Shown in pieces: positions 26,783 to 36,093 of a stretch of DNA of 64,000 bases. The notes beneath the pieces are model-generated. The model was not told the origin of the DNA. It saw only the letters and a program-made list of their open reading frames with translations, and searched no databases. Where the stretch lies: contig NZ_NKFL01000006.1 of NCBI RefSeq assembly GCF_002223055.1, positions 1,488,001 through 1,552,000 on the forward strand. Reading direction: 5' to 3'. This DNA is from Burkholderia sp. HI2500 (GTDB lineage Bacteria > Pseudomonadota > Gammaproteobacteria > Burkholderiales > Burkholderiaceae). A program made the translations under genes and the position numbers. Positions within the stretch are counted from its first letter, which is position 1, and every line of letters begins with the position of its first letter.

Positions 26783-27346
26783 GGTTTCTCTCCGCATGGT
26801 TGAGCGATGTGACCGGCCAGGCGGCCGGCGGAACGACGACATCAAGCCGCACCGCAACATGCGATGTCGAATTAGACCTTAGTGCAACAAGTGTTGTCAA
26901 TGGCGATACTACGACAACAAAAAAGTCCGCAACGGGGAAATGCATCGATATAAACCCGCGGCGCGCTGGGCGGATAAATCGGAGGAAAGGGCGTGTGGCC
27001 CGCGGGGGGAAGCGGTCGGGCCGGATCGTGCTGCGCCGGCCGAAGGCGGTGTCTGACGAGCAGTGGGCGGTGGCTGTGGACTGGCCGGGAGGGTTTGCCG
27101 TCAAGGGCATCACGCGCGAGAGGAGGATGGCGGCGGCGGCGATCGGCGCCGACTGCTGTCGCCCGTGCGCTGGTCAGCGCATTGGCCGGCCCGTTTGTCA
27201 GCACCGATCATCGGCGCTTCGACGCGCGGCGCGTTGCCGGTGCGGCCGCCCTCACGCGACGCCGGCAATCGCCGGCGCGGTTCAACGCATGTTGCGGAAA
27301 GCGCGCGGCCCTGCCGGCCGGCCGCGCGCCTCCGATGCAGCGTCGC
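26783..27346. promoter_or_regulatory. 564-base intergenic region with operon promoter and inverted repeats
   Basis: No gene is supported here. The part near 26870-26960 is AT-rich and likely carries the promoter of the binding-protein operon. It has a perfect dyad CAACA-AG-TGTTG at 26885-26896, and TGTTGTC at 26892-26898 is repeated inverted as GACAACA at 26912-26918. These overlapping dyads suggest a regulator site. The part from about 27000 to 27290 is GC-rich and shows nothing I can interpret. Confidence 0.5.
27298..27330 (-). terminator. putative terminator of the fused CydDC-type gene
   Basis: Arms GCGCGCGGCC (27301-27310) and GGCCGCGCGC (27320-27329) pair perfectly around a nine-base loop. 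On the minus strand the stem is followed by TTT. It lies 18 bases after the stop of the transporter gene. Confidence 0.55.
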
Positions 27347-30300
27347 TTACGCCGCCACCCCGCTCGCCTGATGCGACACGAGCCGCGCATACGCGCCCTG
27401 CCGCGCCATCAAGTCGGCATGCCGTCCGGCCTCGATCACGCTGCCGTGCTCCATCACGAGGATCAGGTCAGCGTTGCGCACGGTCGACAAACGGTGCGCG
27501 ATGATGATCGACGTGCGCTGCGTCATCAGGTCTTCCAGTGCCGCACGGATCTGCTGCTCGCTGATCGTGTCCAGATGGGACGTCGCTTCGTCGAGGATCA
27601 GCACCGGCGCATCCTTCAGGAACGCACGCGCAATCGCGACACGCTGGCGCTGGCCGCCCGACAGCTGCACGCCGCGCTCGCCGACGCGCGTCGCGAGTCC
27701 GTCCGGCAGCCGCGCGACGAAGTCGCCGAGCGCCGCATGGTCGATCGCGCGCTGCACGTCTGCGTCGGACGCGTCGCTCGCGGCGAGCCGGATGTTCGCT
27801 TCGAGCGTGTCGTTGAACAGGTAGGTATCCTGCGCAACCAGCGCGATGTGCTGGCGCAGGTCGTCGAGCCGCAGGTCGCGCAGATCGACGCCGCCGAGCG
27901 TCACGCGGCCCTGCTGCGGATCCCAGAAGCGCAGCAGCAGGCTCGCGACCGTCGACTTGCCCGCGCCCGATGCGCCGACCAGCGCGACCGTGCTGCCGGG
28001 CGGCACGTCGAAGCTCACGCGATCGATCGCGGGCACGCTGCGGCCCGGGTACGTGAAGGACGTGGCCTCGAAACGCACCGCCGGATCGGCAGGCATCGCA
28101 TGGGTGCCGTCCGTCACCGGCACCGGCTCCTTCTCCAGCGCACGCAAGCGGCGCGTCGATGCGATCGTATCGGCGAGCTGGCGCGCGACCTGGCCGATTT
28201 CGGCCACCGGCATGAACGCGGCCACGGCGACCAGCACCAGCAGCGGCAACGACTCGCGCTGAAACCAGCCGCGTGCGCACAGCAGCGCGCCGAGCGCCGC
28301 GACGACCAGCCCGCCGAGCCCGCTCGCGATTTCCAGCGCGGCACTTTGCGCCGACAAATCGTCGAGCAGCTTTGCGCGCTGGTTGCGGTACGCATCGACT
28401 TCGGCCACGAACGCTGCGCGCCGGCGCGCGACGGCCTGGAACGCGGTCAGCTCCGCGAGCCCCTGGATCGTTTCGGTCAGGTGCGCGCCGAGCTGGCCGA
28501 GCGCTTCGCGCGCGCCGGTGCCGAGCCGGTCGACGTCGCGCCGCGCCAGCACCGGCGCGAGCCCGGCCCACAGCAGGAACGGCAGCAGCGCGAGCGCGAG
28601 CGGCCACGCAACCGACGCGAGCAGCACCAGCACGGCGGCCGGCACGAGCACCGCGACGAACGCGGGTGCCAGCGTGTGCGCATAGAAATACTCGACGGTC
28701 TCGACGTCCTGCGTCGCAAGCGACACGAGGTCGCCCGAACGGCGACGCAGCAGCCCGGCCGGCGCGAGGCGTTCCAGCGTCGCGAACAGCGCGATGCGCA
28801 TTTCCGCGAGCAGCCGGTACGCCATGTCGTGCGCGAGCCACGATTCGAGCCAGTGCAGCACGGCCGCTACCGGCGCGATCACGAGCAGCGCGGTGACGAG
28901 CGCCGGGCTCACGTGGCCGCCCGGCACCGCACCGACCACCAGCGCGCCGATCACGCCGACGCCGATGAAGGCGAGCACGCGGCCGATCCCGAACAGCACC
29001 GTCAGCACGACCTTGCCCGTCCACGGGCGCACGAAGCGCAGCAGCGTCCGCAGGGTTTCCGGCCAGCCGATCTCCGCCGCATCGTCGTTCAACGGCCGCA
29101 CCTGCGGGCCCGACGACGCGCGCGCGGTCGCGCCGGCCGTTGCCGCCACGCCGACCGATTCGGCGACCGCTTCCAGTTGCGGCCCCATCAGCCGGCGATA
29201 CGGGCCGTCGCGCGCGATCAGCGCCGCGTGCGTCCCTTCGTCGACCACCTGCCCCTGGTCGAGCACCAGGATGCGGTCGGCGCCGATCACGCTGGACAGC
29301 CGGTGCGCGAGCACGAGCGTGGTCCGCCCGCGCGTGAGCCGGTCGAGCGCCTGCTGGATCAGCGCTTCGTTCTCCGCGTCGACCGACGACAGCGCCTCGT
29401 CGAGCAACAGGATCGGCGCATCGCGCAGCAGCGCGCGGGCAATCGCGAGGCGCTGGCGCTGGCCGCCCGACAGCATGAGCCCGCGTTCGCCGATGCGCGT
29501 CGCATAGCCGTCGGGCAGCGCCGAGATGAAATCGTGCGCGTTGGCGGCACGCGCGGCGGCGATCATGTCCGCGTCGCTCGCGTCGGGGCGGCCGAGCCGC
29601 AGGTTGTCGGCCACGCTGCCGTCGAACAGCGTCGCATCCTGCGCGACGACCGCGATCATCTCGCGCACCTGGCCGGCATCGAGCGTGCGCACGTCCTGGC
29701 CGCCGATGCGGATCGCGCCGCCCTGCGCATCGTGCTGGCGCAGCAGCAGGCGCACGATGGTCGACTTGCCCGCACCGCTCGGCCCGACGATCGCCACCGT
29801 CTCGCCTTCGCGCACCGAGAAGCTCAGCGCCGCATGCGCGTCCGCGCGGCGCCCCGGATACGCGAAGCTGACGGCGTCGAACGCGATCTCCGGCCGCAGG
29901 CCCGTGACGCGCGGCGCGTCGGTGGCCGGTGCGTGACGCTCCGCGTCGAGCAGCGCGTGGATCGCATTCGCCGCCGACTGGCCGATCATCCCCTGGTGCA
30001 GCACGGCACGCAGGTCGCGCAGCGGCCGGAAGATTTCGCTGCCGGCCATCAGCACGATCAGCAGCGCCTCGAGGCTCATGTCGCCGTGCCGCACGCGCCA
30101 CGCGCCGACCGCGATCGCGGCGGCCGCGCCGAGGCCGGTGCCGAGATCGGTGAAGAGCCGCGTCAGCAGGCCGAGCGCGAGCACCCAGAACGTACTGTCG
30201 GACAGCGCGCGCGCCTTCGCGGCCAGCTTCGCGCCGAATGCCGTGCTTTGCCCGAACGCCTTCAGCGTCGGCAGGCCTTGCACCGCGTCGAGAAACTCCT

Positions 30301-30886
30301 CGCCGAACGCCTTGAAGGCGGCCGAGCGTGCGAGCGCCGCGCGCTTGTCGGCGCGATGCACGAGTTGCGGCAGCGCGAGCGTGACGAGCGCCGCGACCAG
30401 CAGGATCGCGGCCGTCGGCACGTCCCACCACGCGAGCACCGCGAAGATCATCACCGGCGCGCACGCGGCGATCACGAGCTGCGGCAAATAGGTGCCGAAA
30501 AAGGTCTGCAGTTGCTCGACGCCATCGACGACGGCCAGCATCACGCCGCCCGTGCGTTCGCCGCTGAACCACGCGGGGCCGAGTGCGGCGATCCGGTCGA
30601 ACAGCCGCGCGCGCAGCGCGGCCTGCACGCGCCCGGCCGTGTGCTGCGCGAGCACCGTGCGGCGATGGTCGAGCCACGCGCGCAGCAGCACGCAGGCCGC
30701 CGTGGCAACGACGGCTTCGCTGATACTGCGTGCCGGCGCGCCGGAAAAGACCAGCGCAAGCACGCGGCCGAGAAAGACGAAACGCAGGATCCCGACACCC
30801 ATCGCGAGCAGGCCGAGCGCGACGGCGGCGGCCACCCGCCAGCGCAGTCCCGCCATCATTGCCCATAGTCGTCGGTCGAAATACAT
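27347..30886 (-). CDS. fused two-half ABC exporter of the CydDC type
   Basis: A single 1179-residue polypeptide contains two complete ABC exporter halves, each with a membrane domain followed by an ATPase. Half 1 has Walker A GPSGAGKST near 365, signature LSGGQRQR and LLLDEALSSVDAE; half 2 has GASGAGKST near 972, the same signature and LILDEATSHLDT. The order and the YAHTLAP and EIGQVARQ phrases resemble CydD and CydC joined; CydDC exports cysteine and glutathione to the periplasm and is needed for cytochrome bd assembly. No cydAB genes are nearby. The start at 30886 follows GGAGGG; earlier open frame has none. The second membrane domain begins near 610 after a short linker. Fusion is the oddity, function is inferred. 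Confidence 0.82.
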   Translation of the reverse strand: MYFDRRLWAMMAGLRWRVAAAVALGLLAMGVGILRFVFLGRVLALVFSGAPARSISEAVVATAACVLLRAWLDHRRTVLAQHTAGRVQAALRARLFDRIAALGPAWFSGERTGGVMLAVVDGVEQLQTFFGTYLPQLVIAACAPVMIFAVLAWWDVPTAAILLVAALVTLALPQLVHRADKRAALARSAAFKAFGEEFLDAVQGLPTLKAFGQSTAFGAKLAAKARALSDSTFWVLALGLLTRLFTDLGTGLGAAAAIAVGAWRVRHGDMSLEALLIVLMAGSEIFRPLRDLRAVLHQGMIGQSAANAIHALLDAERHAPATDAPRVTGLRPEIAFDAVSFAYPGRRADAHAALSFSVREGETVAIVGPSGAGKSTIVRLLLRQHDAQGGAIRIGGQDVRTLDAGQVREMIAVVAQDATLFDGSVADNLRLGRPDASDADMIAAARAANAHDFISALPDGYATRIGERGLMLSGGQRQRLAIARALLRDAPILLLDEALSSVDAENEALIQQALDRLTRGRTTLVLAHRLSSVIGADRILVLDQGQVVDEGTHAALIARDGPYRRLMGPQLEAVAESVGVAATAGATARASSGPQVRPLNDDAAEIGWPETLRTLLRFVRPWTGKVVLTVLFGIGRVLAFIGVGVIGALVVGAVPGGHVSPALVTALLVIAPVAAVLHWLESWLAHDMAYRLLAEMRIALFATLERLAPAGLLRRRSGDLVSLATQDVETVEYFYAHTLAPAFVAVLVPAAVLVLLASVAWPLALALLPFLLWAGLAPVLARRDVDRLGTGAREALGQLGAHLTETIQGLAELTAFQAVARRRAAFVAEVDAYRNQRAKLLDDLSAQSAALEIASGLGGLVVAALGALLCARGWFQRESLPLLVLVAVAAFMPVAEIGQVARQLADTIASTRRLRALEKEPVPVTDGTHAMPADPAVRFEATSFTYPGRSVPAIDRVSFDVPPGSTVALVGASGAGKSTVASLLLRFWDPQQGRVTLGGVDLRDLRLDDLRQHIALVAQDTYLFNDTLEANIRLAASDASDADVQRAIDHAALGDFVARLPDGLATRVGERGVQLSGGQRQRVAIARAFLKDAPVLILDEATSHLDTISEQQIRAALEDLMTQRTSIIIAHRLSTVRNADLILVMEHGSVIEAGRHADLMARQGAYARLVSHQASGVAA

Positions 30887-31005
30887 GAAGCCCTCCGGTG
30901 GTGTCCGATGATGTTTTTTCTTGACCGGATCGAGGCTACCCGCGCCACCCGTGCGCGGCAAAAGATGATTTTTCAACGGGTGTTGAGTCAACTACAATAC
31001 CCCGC
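30887..31005. promoter_or_regulatory. divergent promoter with GTTGA-TCAAC dyad
   Basis: The 119-base gap between the exporter and the LysR gene has the perfect dyad GTTGA-G-TCAAC at 30983-30993 and an overlapping CAAC-GGGT-GTTG at 30975-30986, close to the LysR start. This fits a binding site of the adjacent LysR protein. Confidence 0.5.
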
Positions 31006-31974
31006 ATGTCGCACCTCCCTCCCCTCAGCGCATTGCGAGCTTTCGAGGCGGCCGTCCGCCTCGGCGGGTTCGCGCGCGCGGCGGCGGAGCTGAACGTGTC
31101 GACGAGTGCGGTCAGTCACCAGATTCGCGCGCTCGAGGAATCGCTCGGCGCGCGGCTGCTCGAACGCAGCACGGGGCTCGGCGGCATCAGCCTCACGCCG
31201 GCCGGCGCACGCCTGCTGCCGGCCGTCAGCGATGCGCTGTCGCGGCTGACCGACGCCTGTGCCGAGATTCGCGGCACCGCGCAACGGCTCACCGTATCCG
31301 CCAACGCGCCGTTTTCGGCGATGTGGCTCGCCCGCCGCCTCGCGGAATTCTCGTCGCTTCATCCCGATACACCGCTGCACGCCGTCGTGCTCGACGACGA
31401 ACCGGATTTCGCGCGCAGCGGCGTCGATCTGGCGATCGTGCACGTGCCCGCGCACCGGCTGCAGGCCGACGACGACATCCTGCTGCAGGAAACGGTGTTC
31501 CCGGTATGCAGCCCCGAACTGCATCCGTATGCGTCCGTGAACGTGTGCCGCTCCCGGCTGCTGCAGGAGATGCACGAGCACAGCCCCGAGATCGACTGGC
31601 GCAACTGGTCCACGGAGTTCGGCCTGCCCGGCGACTTCGAGACGAAGATCGTCCGCTACAGCAGTTTCAGCCAGGTCATCGGCGCGGCGGTCGGCGGCGC
31701 GGGCATCGCGCTCGGCCGCGCGCCGCTGATCGAGCCCGAGTTGCGCAGCGGGCGCCTCGTGCCGCTGCGGCCGGGCCTCGAACGCGCCGCGTCGTGGCGC
31801 TTCGTGCTGCGCCGCAACCCGTCGACGCGGCACCGGCTGCTCGATCCCCTGATCGCGTTCCTGCGCCGCGAAGCGGAAGCAGACTCGAACGCAGCGCCGA
31901 TCGCGGGACCGATCGTTGCGCCCGCATCCAACGACAGCCGCGTGCGCGGCACGGGCGGCGCGACCGGCAAGTAA
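31006..31974 (+). CDS. LysR-family transcriptional regulator
   Basis: Transcription factor of 322 residues with the N-terminal helix-turn-helix (about 9-66; ARAAAELNVSTSAVSHQIRALE) and a LysR substrate-binding domain. The C-terminus carries about 20 extra Ala/Pro-rich residues beyond the usual end. It is divergent from the fused exporter gene with a dyad in the 119-base gap, so it is the likely regulator of that exporter, possibly responding to a thiol or a redox signal (inference). Confidence 0.9.
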   Translation: MSHLPPLSALRAFEAAVRLGGFARAAAELNVSTSAVSHQIRALEESLGARLLERSTGLGGISLTPAGARLLPAVSDALSRLTDACAEIRGTAQRLTVSANAPFSAMWLARRLAEFSSLHPDTPLHAVVLDDEPDFARSGVDLAIVHVPAHRLQADDDILLQETVFPVCSPELHPYASVNVCRSRLLQEMHEHSPEIDWRNWSTEFGLPGDFETKIVRYSSFSQVIGAAVGGAGIALGRAPLIEPELRSGRLVPLRPGLERAASWRFVLRRNPSTRHRLLDPLIAFLRREAEADSNAAPIAGPIVAPASNDSRVRGTGGATGK

Positions 31975-32001
31975 CGCGCCGGCCTCGCCCGCATGCGCCG
32001 C

Positions 32002-32373
32002 TTACGGCGCAGCGAAGAACAACGCCACCACGCACGCCATCCCGCCGAACCACACGAGCGAACGCAGCGACGCCCAGTTCAGCAGGTACATCAGCATGTA
32101 GACAATGCGGATCGCGACGAACGCCATCGCAAGCTGGTCGACGCGATGCACGTTCGCGCCGTTGTGCCATGCCACCACCAGCGCGGCCGTGAACAGCGCA
32201 AGCGCCTCCCATGCGTTCTGGTGCGCGGCTTGCGCGCGAGCGCGCCAGCCTTCGAGCTTCGCCAGGTAGTCGCGCGGCGCGCGGTTGTCGTAGCCCTTGC
32301 GGGCCTTCGCGAGAAACGTCATCGAGAACGGCAACAGCGCCACGATGAACAGGCACAGCTGGGACGTCGTCAT
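32002..32373 (-). CDS. MAPEG-family membrane protein
   Basis: Small membrane protein of 123 residues with about four helices, resembling the MAPEG superfamily (eicosanoid and glutathione metabolism-type proteins in eukaryotes; mostly uncharacterised in bacteria). The stretch RAQAAHQNAWEALALFTAALVVA matches the family core helix with the AHQN signature (about 48-70). I chose the ATG at 32373, which follows GGAGGAG; a TTG three bases earlier is less likely. It stands alone between the LysR gene and the divergent alanine racemase. Confidence 0.85.
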   Translation of the reverse strand: MTTSQLCLFIVALLPFSMTFLAKARKGYDNRAPRDYLAKLEGWRARAQAAHQNAWEALALFTAALVVAWHNGANVHRVDQLAMAFVAIRIVYMLMYLLNWASLRSLVWFGGMACVVALFFAAP

Positions 32374-32675
32374 CAAAAGTCTCCTCCTTTATGATTACAT
32401 TGATCAATGACAAGATCGCCGAGAGCTTAGCATTGCGTCGTGCTGTTCGCGCACCGGTTTTCTAGACGGGAGACTCGGCTGCACGGCCCGCCGGCAGCCG
32501 CAACGCGGCCTGGTTCGACACCAAAATTTCCACCAAATCATCGACAAAAACGTTAATTAAAACTGGTCGAACACCAATAAGATAGCGTTCAACACTGGCC
32601 CGGCGCGTTGTCGCGCCAGGCCGCCGAACCCGCGCCGCCGCGCGCGCCGAACGACATCCGATCCGAGACATCGCC
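32374..32675. promoter_or_regulatory. divergent intergenic region with 12-base palindrome
   Basis: This 302-base gap lies between the MAPEG gene and alanine racemase. It contains the perfect palindrome CATTGATCAATG at 32398-32409, 25 bases upstream of the MAPEG start, a good position for a repressor operator. The segment 32520-32585 is AT-rich (GTTAATTAAAAC) and probably carries the alr promoter. Confidence 0.5.
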
Positions 32676-33797
32676 ATGCCCCGTCCCATCGTCGCCCATA
32701 TCCGCCCCGACGCCGTCCGCCACAACCTCGACTTCATCCGCCGCACCGCCGCGCAATCGCGCGTGTGGGCCGTGGTCAAGGCCAATGCGTACGGTCACGG
32801 CATCGAGCGGATCTACCCGGGCCTGGCCGCCGCCGACGGCATCGCGCTGCTCGATCTCGACGAAGCCGTGCGCGTGCGCGAACTCGGCTGGGACAAGCCC
32901 GTGCTGCTGCTCGAAGGGATCTTCGAGCCGGCCGACGTCGAGCTGGCCGATCGCCACCGCCTGACGGTGGCCGTGCACTGCGACGAGCAGCTCGACCTGC
33001 TGATCGCGGCGAAGCCGCAGCTGCCGATCGACATCCAGCTCAAGATGAACTCCGGGATGAACCGGCTCGGCTATCGCCCCGCCGTTTTCCGGGCCGCGTG
33101 GGAGCGCGCGGCGAGCGCGCCGTCGATCGGCAAGATCACGCTGATGATGCATTTCGCGAACGCCGACGAAGGCGAAGTGGACTGGCAGCTCGACCAGTTC
33201 GATGCGACCACCGCGGGGATTCCGGGCGAGCGCTCGACGTCGAATTCGGCCGCCGTGCTGTGGCATCCGCGCGCGCACCGCGACTGGGTGCGGCCCGGCA
33301 CGATCCTGTACGGTGCGTCGCCGACGGGTGCGGCGCGGGGTATCGCCGACACGCCGCTGATGGCCGCGATGACGCTGACGAGCAAGATCATCGGTGTGCA
33401 GACGCTGTCGCCGGAAGAGACCGTCGGCTACGGCCGCCGCTTCACGGCCGACCGGCCGATGCGGATCGGCGTCGTCGCGTGCGGCTATGCGGACGGCTAT
33501 CCGCGCCACGCACCGACCGGCACGCCGATCGCGGTGGACGGCGTGATGACGCGCGTCGTCGGCCGCGTGTCGATGGACATGCTGACCGTCGACCTGACGC
33601 CGTGCCCGAACGCGGGCATCGGGTCGCCTGTCGAGCTGTGGGGCGATCAGGTGAAGGTGGATGACGTGGCGGAAGCCAGCGGCACGATCGGCTACGAGCT
33701 GATGTGCGCGCTCGCGCGCCGTGTGCCGGTCGTGATCGTGCCGCCGGGTGCGTCGAGCGAACAGCCGACGCTGCGGACCGGGAGCTACGGGCGCTGA
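32676..33797 (+). CDS. alr: alanine racemase
   Basis: Interconverts L- and D-alanine, supplying D-alanine for peptidoglycan or using D-alanine for catabolism. The 373-residue protein has Lys35 in [10 protein letters not shown] binding PLP at the usual N-terminal position, the conserved [10 protein letters not shown], and the active-site tyrosine in CGYADGYPR. Slightly longer than E. coli Alr/DadX by a short C-terminal tail. No dadA is next to it, so a biosynthetic role is as likely as catabolic. A hairpin terminator follows. Confidence 0.96.
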   Translation: MPRPIVAHIRPDAVRHNLDFIRRTAAQSRVWAVVKANAYGHGIERIYPGLAAADGIALLDLDEAVRVRELGWDKPVLLLEGIFEPADVELADRHRLTVAVHCDEQLDLLIAAKPQLPIDIQLKMNSGMNRLGYRPAVFRAAWERAASAPSIGKITLMMHFANADEGEVDWQLDQFDATTAGIPGERSTSNSAAVLWHPRAHRDWVRPGTILYGASPTGAARGIADTPLMAAMTLTSKIIGVQTLSPEETVGYGRRFTADRPMRIGVVACGYADGYPRHAPTGTPIAVDGVMTRVVGRVSMDMLTVDLTPCPNAGIGSPVELWGDQVKVDDVAEASGTIGYELMCALARRVPVVIVPPGASSEQPTLRTGSYGR

Positions 33798-33855
33798 CCG
33801 GCTTGGATGCGGCGGCGCACGCGCTGTTGCGTCGCCTGACGTGCGCTTCGGTTGC

Positions 33856-33884
33856 GGGTCGCCTCGGGCGGCCCGTTTGCTTTT
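33856..33884 (+). terminator. putative terminator of alr
   Basis: Arms GGGTCGCC and GGCGGCCC with a three-base loop and one G-T pairing, followed by GTTTGCTTTT, 58 bases after the alr stop and before a converging gene. Confidence 0.55.
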
Positions 33885-33950
33885 CCGTGCGAGCGAATGG
33901 CGTGGGTGACGGCCCTTCCGCGTCGCTCGCCGCACTCCGCTAATAACGCA

Positions 33951-34745
33951 CTACGAACGCCACGTCGGCTTGCGCTTCTCGAGGAACGCGTCGATCCCTT
34001 CGCCGGCATCCTCTTCCATCATGTTGCGCGCCATCACGTCGCCCGCATACGCATAGGCTTCGTCGAGCGGCAACTCGCGCTGGCGATAGAACATCTGCTT
34101 GCCGACCCGCACCGCGGCCGGGCTCTTCGCGACGATCTCCGCGACCTTGCGTGCAACGGCCGCGTCGAGCGCATCCTCGGGCACGGCCTCGTTGACGAGG
34201 CCCCACGCGGCGGCCGTTGCCGCATCGACGAAGCGCCCGGTCACGAGCATGTCGAATGCGCGCTTCGCCGTGACGTTGCGGCTCAATGCGACAGCCGGCG
34301 TCGAACAGAACAGCCCGACGTTGATGCCCGATACCGCGAAGCGCGCGGTATCGGCCGCGATCGCCAGGTCGCACGCGGCGACGAGCTGGCAGCCGGCGGC
34401 CGTCGCGATGCCGTGCACGCGCGCGATCACCGGCACCGGTAACGCGCGCATCGCGAGCATCACGCGGCTGCACTGGGCGAACAGCGTGCGGTAGTAATCG
34501 AGTTCGGGCTGGCTGCGCATCTGCCGCAGGTCGTGGCCCGCGCAGAACGCCTTGCCTTCCGCGGCCAGCACGACGCAGCGCACGTGCGGATCGGCCGCCA
34601 GCGACTCGAACGCATCGTGCAGGCTCGCCAGCATCGCTTCGGACAGTGCATTGAATTGCTGCGGACGGTTCAGCCGCAGCGTGACGACGCCGTCGTGCGC
34701 GTCGCGCAACAGGATCGGCTCGGCAGTGTCTTGATCGGATTTCAT
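33951..34745 (-). CDS. enoyl-CoA hydratase/isomerase family protein, ECHDC3-like
   Basis: Crotonase-fold protein of 264 residues. The oxyanion-hole motifs are present (EGKAFCAGHDLRQM and HGIATAAGCQLVAACDLA). The position that normally carries the catalytic glutamate of a hydratase is INVGLFCSTPAVALSRN here, with no acidic residue, as in the ECHDC3-like subgroup; classical water addition is therefore doubtful. The gene stands alone and converges on alr. The reaction is unknown. Confidence 0.85.
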   Translation of the reverse strand: MKSDQDTAEPILLRDAHDGVVTLRLNRPQQFNALSEAMLASLHDAFESLAADPHVRCVVLAAEGKAFCAGHDLRQMRSQPELDYYRTLFAQCSRVMLAMRALPVPVIARVHGIATAAGCQLVAACDLAIAADTARFAVSGINVGLFCSTPAVALSRNVTAKRAFDMLVTGRFVDAATAAAWGLVNEAVPEDALDAAVARKVAEIVAKSPAAVRVGKQMFYRQRELPLDEAYAYAGDVMARNMMEEDAGEGIDAFLEKRKPTWRS

Positions 34746-34889
34746 GATGTTCCGCTCGATGGGGTTCGGCAGGATTCGATGCGGCGCGAACGCGCGGCGA
34801 TGATGCGTGCACGTTCACGGCACCGTGATGATGAAATGCTCCTCCACATTCCGTGCGACGTCCAGTCGGGGTGCAGCAGGCTCACTCGG

Positions 34890-35351
34890 TCACGTCCGCT
34901 TGCGCCCGCCGCGCCACGCGCGCACGCCCGAGCGCAGTTGACTGGCGCCGACGAGGAAAAAGACGGCGCCCATTCCGCCGAAGGTCAGTACGCCCCCCCA
35001 GATCGCACCGAACGTATTCATCCGCGCCGTCATATGGGGCGCATCGGGTGCGTAGCGCACCTCGACCGTCGCGCCCTCCTCCACGCTGACCTCGCCGCCT
35101 TGCGGATATTCGACGTGCTCGCCCGCGAGCGTCGTGAACGCGATCTCCGGATGGTGCGGGCCCGCGTTCAGCTTGATGACCCGCCCCGGCACGACGACCG
35201 ACGTCCGCAGGAATTCGCGCGTCGACTGCGCGTACAGGGCAGCGCCGATCAGCAGGCACGTACCGACGATGGTAAAGACGACGCCCTTCGCGATCAGCGT
35301 TTCCGTCTGCTGCGCGTCGGTGCGACCGGATCCGGACACCATTGCGCTCAT
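34890..35351 (-). CDS. DUF3592 membrane protein
   Basis: Membrane protein of 153 residues with helices at about 22-42 and 115-136 and an extracytoplasmic beta-rich middle (VVVPGRVIKLN to VEVRYAPDAP), the layout of DUF3592 proteins of unknown function. Its start lies one base after the stop of the lipoprotein gene upstream, so the two are coupled. No function is known to me. Confidence 0.75.
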   Translation of the reverse strand: MSAMVSGSGRTDAQQTETLIAKGVVFTIVGTCLLIGAALYAQSTREFLRTSVVVPGRVIKLNAGPHHPEIAFTTLAGEHVEYPQGGEVSVEEGATVEVRYAPDAPHMTARMNTFGAIWGGVLTFGGMGAVFFLVGASQLRSGVRAWRGGRKRT

Positions 35352-35352
35352 C

Positions 35353-35940
35353 TCAAGGTCGCGACTGCTGGAACGACACGTCGATCTTCGACTTCGTCTT
35401 GCAGCGGTACATCACCCCGCGCCCCGTTTCGTCGGTCACACCTTCGTACGGGCCGTTGCAGCCGGTGATCCTGTACGTCGCGAACGGAATGCGCTTGCCG
35501 TCCTGCGGCCGGACCAGCACCGGGATGCGCCCCGTCGGGCCGTCGCCGATCGTGCGGACGAGCACCATGCGAGCCGCATCGATCGGCGCAGCGGAGCGCA
35601 TGTAGGCCGTGCGCCCTTGTGCGTCGGTCGATCCTTCGACTTCGAGTTCCCGGTTGTCCTGGGCCGCGCTCGTGTACAGCGCGAACGCATAGCGCGTGTT
35701 CGGCAGCGGCTGCTTCGTCGCGGGATCGTGCAGCACGAAATAGCACCCGTTGACGCCCTTCCCGGCCGTCACCAGCCCGTCGGCCTGCGTGGCGTTGCAC
35801 GTGTATGACGAACCGCTGCTGACGGCAGCCTGTTGGGCATTCGGCTGCCCGGTGGTGTTCGCGCATCCGCCTGCCAGCGCGGCCATCAGCGTTACGCATG
35901 CGCCGCGCACGAGCGCCGCCCGATCGATCTTGATTGTCAT
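35353..35940 (-). CDS. predicted lipoprotein, unknown function
   Basis: Protein of 195 residues with a lipoprotein signal: a basic start (MTIKIDR), hydrophobic core and lipobox LAGGC at about residues 20-24. The mature part contains YTCNATQADGLVTAGKGVNGCYF and later segments (PLPNTRYAFALY, STDAQGRTAYMRS, GVTDETGRGVMYRC) that suggest two small beta-sandwich repeats with paired cysteines. Coupled to a DUF3592 membrane protein. No family name comes to mind. Confidence 0.7.
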   Translation of the reverse strand: MTIKIDRAALVRGACVTLMAALAGGCANTTGQPNAQQAAVSSGSSYTCNATQADGLVTAGKGVNGCYFVLHDPATKQPLPNTRYAFALYTSAAQDNRELEVEGSTDAQGRTAYMRSAAPIDAARMVLVRTIGDGPTGRIPVLVRPQDGKRIPFATYRITGCNGPYEGVTDETGRGVMYRCKTKSKIDVSFQQSRP

Positions 35941-35983
35941 GGGAAGGTGTCCCGTTCCTGATTGTTGTGGATGCCGTGCGTGC

Positions 35984-36010
35984 CGCGCAGGTCGCGCAGG
36001 TCGCGCAGGC
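35984..36010 (+). repeat. three tandem CGCGCAGGT units
   Basis: The 9-base unit CGCGCAGGT is repeated three times (last base differs) in the gap before the lipoprotein start, outside any supported gene. Short and GC-rich; probably replication slippage. Confidence 0.6.
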
Positions 36011-36093
36011 ACGCCGCCCTCGGCATCCGGCAGGATACGGAGATCGCGGCGCGCTGTAAATTGCGCGCGCGTCGCGCCGGCCACGCCGCGCGG

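Noticed and set aside
26993..30868. Plus-strand open frame of about 1290 codons
   Set aside because: It mirrors the fused ABC exporter gene and consists of Arg/His/Ala-rich sequence with no motif.
35984..36010. CRISPR-like repeat
   Set aside because: Three contiguous 9-base units with no spacers; simple tandem repeat.
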